Positions 58,746 through 64,000 of a DNA stretch of 64,000 nt are shown piece by piece (position 1 is the stretch's first letter; the number at the start of each line of letters is the position of its first letter). Where the stretch lies: contig NC_133390.1 in NCBI RefSeq assembly GCF_047511655.1, positions 166,134,583 through 166,198,582 of the forward strand. The letters run 5' to 3'. This DNA comes from Castor canadensis (Eukaryota > Chordata > Mammalia > Rodentia > Castoridae). The translations under genes and the position numbers were made by a program. The notes under the pieces were generated by a model that was given only the letters and a program-made list of their open reading frames with translations, was not told the DNA's origin and made no database searches.

Positions 58746-58890
58746 TTGGTTTTTAAAACAAGGTTTCACCGTGTAGCTCAGGCTGACCTTGAACTCACTA
58801 CATGTCCCATGTTGGCCTAGAACCTGATAACCTTCTGCCTCATCTTTAACTCAGGGCCTTGGCTTGCTACCCGTTGAGCCACACTCCAGC
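58746..58890 (-). repeat. Antisense B1+ID SINE remnant
   Basis: AAGGTTTCACCGTGTAGCTC, TGACCTTGAACTCACTACAT (7SL part), then GGGCCTTGGCTTGCTACCCG and TGAGCCACACTCCAGCC (ID part). Confidence 0.7.
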
Positions 58891-58897
58891 CTTTTCT

Positions 58898-59122
58898 CCT
58901 TTTTTTTTTTTTTTTTTTCCTTTTCAGATAGGGGCTAGTGCTTTTTGCCCAGACTGGCCTAGAACCATGATGCTCCTACTTATCCCTTCCTCATTGGTGG
59001 GATTACAGGTGTGCACCACCATGCCCAGCTTCTTTGTTGTTAATGTTTTACCCAGGCTAACCTGATCCTTCAAATCTCCACCTTTCAAGTAACTGGGTGT
59101 GTGAATCACACCACCCAGCTTG
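58898..59122 (-). repeat. Antisense tandem B1-type units
   Basis: T-run, AGATAGGGGCTAGTGC, GATTACAGGTGTGCACCACC, ATGCCCAGCTTC; then a second unit CCCAGGCTAACCTGATCCTT ... CACACCACCCAGCTTG. Confidence 0.78.
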
Positions 59123-59269
59123 CCCAGAACCAATTTTTGCATTGCTTTCCTAGCTTCACGCTGTCTATATACCAGGAGGGAAGGGCAAATTTTAGAATCC
59201 CAATCCACATAGTGTAGGCTTAGGGATTTGATTTTTCTGTGGTTGACTTGCCTCTACTCTCTTCCCTAG

Positions 59270-59960
59270 GCACTGAGTATCCCAGGTGGATAAATCTTTT
59301 CTTTCTGAGTCCCCCTCCCCAACTGAACTGGTATACTGAGTTTTTCTAGAACTCTCCTCACTGAATATATAGTCTGGGGGTGTTGCCAGAATCCTAGGTT
59401 ACAGGCTTGACTCTGGGTCCCAAGAGACCACCCAGAATCTCTTGAACTTTCAAACTCTCTGATTGGACCTCCAGCACCTTGAGAGTCCAATCAGACAACT
59501 GGTAGTAAAGCAAGAAAGGAATTTAGTATGGTCATACTGGAAGAACAGGGGACCAGGTCCTAAATCCTTCCTCTGGGATACTGACAAGTTTTGAGGCTAT
59601 ATAGGGGAAGGACGAAAGTGGGGGGCAAGAAGTATGCACAGTGGGACAGACTTGGTAAAACTATTGTCTGGCTGGTTGTTATCTCAAATCTCGGTCCAGG
59701 GGTCCTGCTGGCACCCGGGAAACACAGTGCTCGAGGAGGCAATTCAGTTTCCCCTTGAGGGGATCTGCCTACAAGGTTCACTATTCCTGGAACTTGAGGA
59801 GAAATGACTGAGGAGAAAACAGGTTGGTCAGGACAGTGACTGAGTCCTCCTTCAAGGGGAGCAAAGGACAATTTCAAAGGAATTCCTGTTACAAGGGCAG
59901 AGTTTCTAGTCTTTATACAGTGTTTCACTTCCAAGTCCTCTACCACATGGCCCCAAAACC
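59270..59960 (-). mobile_element. Possible antisense ERV LTR
   Basis: GTAAAGCAAGAAAGGAATTT is the antisense of a common rodent-ERV-type motif, and inverted CTCTGATTGGACC / TCCAATCAGA boxes (59455-59500) look like U3 CCAAT sites. Overlapping minus frames at 59266 and 59560 lack domains. Confidence 0.4.
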
Positions 59961-61205
59961 ACATGGGCCCAAGGTTCCATCTTCTATCGCCAAGTAGGCA
60001 GTAAAACTATAGACTACAGCCACTGAGCTGCCTTTGCCCATCAATGACCTGCAGGACACGAGATGCCAGGCCACCCCCATGTTGCTCTGTTTCTTGATTC
60101 TAAGGATTTCCCATTGTAAGTTTGGCAGCAAATATACTTCCTTGTGTGCTTGCTTACTTCCTTTCTTGTAATATTTTATGCAGAATTTTTAGGTGTTTGT
60201 ATTAAAAAGGCTTTGCTATTAGCACAGTCTAACATGCCACTGAAGCCAGAGTGTTTTCACATATAAAAAACAACATACCCTGATGATTTTCCTGAAGTCC
60301 ACAAACTGCCACGATGGTTAATTAAACTCCCCTGTAGAAACGGGAAGGAGTGGACTGTTACCAACAAGTTTCTCAGTGTTTCTACTTTCCAACAAATATT
60401 AGGTCCACTCTTAGGTAGGGGGTTAAGATAGAGAAGACATTGGGGACTGTCAACTTGTAGAAGAGGAAGCTGTCACTTGAAGGAAGGACTGGACTTCATA
60501 GCACCTAAAGGCAGTACAGGACCAGCAGGGCAAACTGGCCAAAAGAGGCAGAACCTTTCACAAATCACATCAACTTGGGATCTCCACTCCGGATTATGTT
60601 GAAGCAAACGAGGCAGTTGTTAACCACCACCATCAAATACTGTTGATGGGGTTGTGGGGTGGAATCCAGCAACTCAGATCTGTGTTAGCTATTTGTTCCT
60701 GGGTCCCACTTGCTCAAACTCCACTTGTCTGTCTGTCACCATCTAAAAGATGCATTTGTGATTGAGAAGCCATGTATTTGTGTAGGTTCCCCACTTTCTT
60801 TTTCATCTTCTCATACCTAAAATAAACCTTTGGAATCCTAAACAAGTACAGTCTGGGTCAAGAGGAGAGAAAACCAAGTGATGGTTGTGTGTGTTCTGGT
60901 GTGTATAAAGAGGCTTCGATTGTTATGGCAACCAGCACCCTTAACCAATGCAGTCCTGTTCCTCATAATATGAGATGTGATTAAAAATTGACATTGCAAG
61001 CACAGCAGAACACATGTAATGCGTTGGTGTAGCAAACAGAATAGTTATTTGCATAAACTTTAGTGTTGATCCCAGCAATTCTGGGGATTTGCCCACATTA
61101 TGATGCTTTCTTTAATATGTACTGAGAAGCCTAGTGGTCTGAGGAGATGCCATGACCTAACACCAAATAGACCTCGGTTTCCTTTTTTAAAGAGATCAAA
61201 TTTAA
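59961..61205. other. Intergenic, no recognised gene
   Basis: A TTATTATTA-free, mostly unique-looking stretch. AATAAA at about 60820 lacks an upstream gene. Confidence 0.3.
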
Positions 61206-61209
61206 AAAT

Positions 61210-61350
61210 CACTGGGCTGGGGATATAGCTCAGTGGTTTAGTATTTGCTGAGCATGCACAAGGCCTTGGGTTCAGGCCCTATGACCGCAAAAGTCAGGGT
61301 GTGGACTGGAGGTGCAGTCCCACCAAAAAAAAAAAAAAAAAAAAAAAAGT
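61210..61350 (+). repeat. ID element with a partial second unit
   Basis: GGGCTGGGGATATAGCTCAG, GCTGAGCATGCACAAGGCCT, then GGACTGGAGGTGCAGTCCCA and a 23-base A-run at 61325-61347. Confidence 0.85.
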
Positions 61351-61397
61351 CAGTGTATGAGAGAGAGCTAGGGCTCTGGAAAGTTGCCCTGTTTCAT

Positions 61398-61500
61398 TCA
61401 AGTAGGTTCATCAGTCAAAAGATATTTATTGAATATCCAGTCTGGCAAGTACTATAGGGATACAAAAACTGACATTTCCTTCCCTCTTGGAGCTTGCAGT
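61398..61500 (+). repeat. L2-like fragment
   Basis: TATTTATTGAATATCCAGTC, GCAAGTACTATAGGGATACA, CTTGGAGCTTGCAGTCTC. Confidence 0.5.
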
Positions 61501-61592
61501 CTCTTAAACTCTTGAATTATTCAGATCTATGTGAAGTTATAGTCGTGATATGTGTAAAAAAAAAAATGTAGTTTGTGTTACAAGAACCAACC

Positions 61593-61660
61593 ACAGGACT
61601 GGTATGGTTCAAGCAGTGGCCCAGAGTTCGCTCAATCCTCAGTAGTGCAATAAATAACTT
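61593..61660 (+). repeat. ID-like fragment
   Basis: GGACTGGTATGGTTCAAGCA, GTTCGCTCAATCCTCAGTAG. Confidence 0.55.
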
Positions 61661-62039
61661 AAAAAGAGAAGAAAAAAGAACCAGTAACACAGAGATTTGA
61701 CTAGAGAAGTCAGCTGGAGGCTTAGGGATCAGTTAAGGAAATTGAACTCCAGAGGGGCCGTGACTTGCTCAAATCAACACAATAGGCACCACTACGAAAA
61801 GAACCATGTGCCAGGAAGTAAGTGATAAGTCTTTCCAATTTTGAAATGGAAGATCAGGGACAGTAATGATCCCATCAGCCAACAGCAGTGTGATCATCCA
61901 AAGGCAGGCGTGGCTGTGGCTTTCACGCCAGGCAGAGGGCCAGGGCCAGAAACCACGTGGTGCAAGGCCTCCTTTCCTCTGGTTCCATGCCCTTTACCCT
62001 TCTTTGGTCAGTTTTCTGACGCTCCTAGACCTCCTTTCC

Positions 62040-62762
62040 TCCAGGTTGGGCGGGGGCGGGAGAGGCAGAAGGTGAGAAGTCACTCCACCCAACTGGGGAG
62101 CGTGCAGAATGCAGCCTTATCACCCACCACCCAGATCGAGGCCAACGGGGCTCACTCTCTCTTCGGGCTAGGTGGCCATCGTGTCCCCCCTCCGTTGGCT
62201 ATATGCAGGGGGTGTGAGGCCAGAAGACTCTACCCGCCTCGCCTGCGCCGCAAAGCGGCTCTAGGGAGGAGGCGCAGTTAGGCCTGCCCCGCTAGAGCCG
62301 CGAGGGCAGGCGAGAGGGCGCGGGCGCGGTGGGTCTGGGGGTCCCCGGCCGCAGACCTGACAGCGCGCGAGCTCCGCGTTGCGTCCTGCAGGGAGCCGGC
62401 CCGCCCCCCCCCCCCCCCCGTGCGCGCAGGCGCGCGCCCCGCCCGGCTCCGACCGCAGCTCTGCGCGGGGCGGCCACGGGCTGGCCTTGCAGGTAAGCGT
62501 CACGCCAGCTAGTGGGCTCGGGCCCCGGCAGTCCCGGGACGCCGCGCCCGCGAGCCCGGCCGGCACGCCGAGTCTGGGCTCTGCCGCCCTGAGCCTCGCT
62601 CCTTCCGAGCGCCCGGGCTGGGGCGCGGGCCGGGGAGGTGGCTCCGCAGGTCTGGACGGGTGCGGAGCGGGCGGGGCGGCTGCGGGGCTCCAGGGAGAGC
62701 CGTTCCCGCGGCGCTGCCGCTGCCAGGATCAGGAGGGGCGGGGCGGGCGGAGGCTTCGTTTT
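62040..62762 (+). promoter_or_regulatory. Second CpG island with candidate first exon
   Basis: CpG-dense, GC-rich sequence with GC-box-like GGGCGGGGGCGGG at about 62047-62059. A strong splice donor CAG/GTAAGC has its exon end at 62492, predicting a rightward first exon. No ATG-initiated domain is visible before the donor, so the exon is likely noncoding. By human synteny the next gene downstream is L3MBTL1. That identity is a guess; the window ends before any coding exon. Confidence 0.5.
62404..62419 (+). repeat. C16 homopolymer in the CpG island
   Basis: Sixteen consecutive C flanked by CCCG and GTGCGCGC. Confidence 0.95.
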
Positions 62763-62904
62763 TAGAGAAGTGCAAGCAATTAAGAGTTTTTATTAATGGA
62801 AAATAGGGTGGAAAGGACCAGATTCTGGTTTTCTTAGGAAATGAGCCATTTGGCAAACTTTCTCCTTCCGACCATTGATTTTCGATATTTTTAACGAAAG
62901 GTGG

Positions 62905-62925
62905 CTTTTATTATTATTATTATTT
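62905..62925 (+). repeat. TTA microsatellite
   Basis: TTATTATTATTATTATTATT followed by TTGGGG. Confidence 0.9.
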
Positions 62926-63309
62926 TGGGGTTATAAAAGGGAAAAAAAAATTTAAATCCGCCATTTTGGCATTTAAAAAGTAACCGTTCCACGGAACCGA
63001 CGGATCAGTGACCGCCCTGCCCGCCACTATCTGTATCAGTCCTGAGAGGCACGTGGTGGGTGCGGAGGCTCCAGCCAGCACGCGGGAGTGCTTCCGCCTG
63101 TCCCGCGTCCTAGCCTCAGCTGCGGCGCGGAGCAGGGCGGGGCCTCCAAGTTTGTAGGTGCGATGGTGTTGGGTGTGTGGTGTGTGGCTCTCGGACACTA
63201 ACTCCTCTCCCTCAGCACTTAGAGTCAGGACATTTATTGGGCATGAGTTGTATACAGAGCCACGAAGGGCAGGAAGGGGTGACGGGGAACCTTAGCAGAC
63301 AAGAGACAA

Positions 63310-63370
63310 TCGACGTAGATCCTGTCATTCAGTAACTATTTATTGAACATCTACTAAGTGCTGTGCTGTG
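63310..63370 (+). repeat. L2-like fragment
   Basis: CAGTAACTATTTATTGAACA, TCTACTAAGTGCTGTGCTGT, GGGCTGGGGATG. Confidence 0.5.
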
Positions 63371-63874
63371 CTCTGGGCTGGGGATGTATTGGTCTTTTAA
63401 GTTAGGTTCCCTGGAAACACTGAGATTGAGATTTGAGCGTAGTAGGTTTGTGAAGACAGCAGGATTGAGCAGAAAAACTGAAAGGCTGATGGATATCAGT
63501 TCTCAAAAAAAAAGGCCTAACCTGTCTGGAGGGACATTCTTGAACTGAGATGGCCCCACAGAGATGCCCCAAGTTAAGGCAAGAGAACAGGGCATTTGTA
63601 CCTCCGTATCGGCTTATCATCCATGGTTGTGTCCAGGAGAGAGCAGTTGGGTGAGACAGCTTGCTTGGCTGAGGGCAGTTCCTTGAGAACCTGACAGCAC
63701 AGGGCTGAACACTTTCTCCAGTATCCTCAGAAGCCTGGACCCTTCTGGATCTCCCCTCACCTCATTGCAGGCCTCATTCTCTCACCAGATCCTCTTCCCA
63801 ACTTGTAGGCGTTAGGTTCCACGGGTCCCACTTTTCTCTCTATACTCCTTTCTATGTTTTATATATTTTTTTAT

Positions 63875-64000
63875 CTTTTTGTCAGTAGTGGGATTTGAAT
63901 TCAGGGCCTTTAGCTTGCTAGGCAATCACTCTACCACTTGAGCCATGCCTCCAGTCCTTTTTGCTTTTTAAGTTTGTTTTCTCAAGTTGAGTCTTGTGCT
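63875..64000 (-). repeat. Antisense ID-like SINE cut by the window end
   Basis: T-rich start, GTCAGTAGTGGGATTTGAAT, CTTGCTAGGCAATCACTCTA, TGAGCCATGCCTCCAGTCC, then the beginning of an antisense 7SL half (TCAAGTTGAGTCTTGTGCT). Confidence 0.82.

Overview
This window is mammalian nuclear DNA, almost certainly from a rodent. Three things point there. It holds about fifty short interspersed elements (SINEs) of rodent type: 7SL-derived B1-like units and tRNA-derived ID-like units, often fused into dimers, trimers and one tetramer. It has decayed MaLR LTRs, MIR/L2, MER5 and LINE-1 remnants typical of placental mammals. It has one perfectly readable vertebrate gene. The B1+ID fusion with a right half reading GGGCTGGTGGAGTGGCTCAA fits beaver or a related castorimorph best, but that species call is inference from memory of SINE styles.

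The only protein gene I can establish is SRSF6 (SRp55), on the plus strand. Its six coding exons between 46205 and 49092 join to a 344-residue protein with two RRMs and a long RS tail. It sits in a CpG island with a CRE-like site, GC boxes and a TATA-like box. Intron 2 holds a candidate poison exon. The 3' UTR has a proximal poly(A) signal at 49548 and a probable distal one at 51536. A second CpG island (about 62040-62760) contains a consensus splice donor and looks like the first exon of another gene. In human the next gene downstream of SRSF6 is L3MBTL1, so this may be its promoter, but no coding sequence in the window proves it.

Layout: 0-15 kb is intergenic, with an unrecognised open frame running off the left edge, SINEs, MIR/L2, MaLR and ERV LTRs. 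From 15 to 23 kb lies the ghost of one nearly complete old LINE-1, with collinear ORF1-like to ORF2-like pieces, into which SINEs, a MaLR LTR and other LTRs have inserted. From 23 to 45 kb is intergenic DNA with a second LINE-1 3' half (32.1-34.0 kb), MER5A copies and many SINEs. From 45.3 to 51.6 kb is the SRSF6 locus. From 52 to 62 kb is repeat-rich intergenic DNA. From 62 to 64 kb are the second CpG island and a final SINE. Nearly all short open frames in the window are chance frames or lie inside repeats.

I found no operon, CRISPR, prokaryotic or otherwise exotic system. The most informative items are the SRSF6 autoregulatory exon, the upstream TATA/CCAAT cluster, the orphan CpG-island exon, and the nested repeat stratigraphy.
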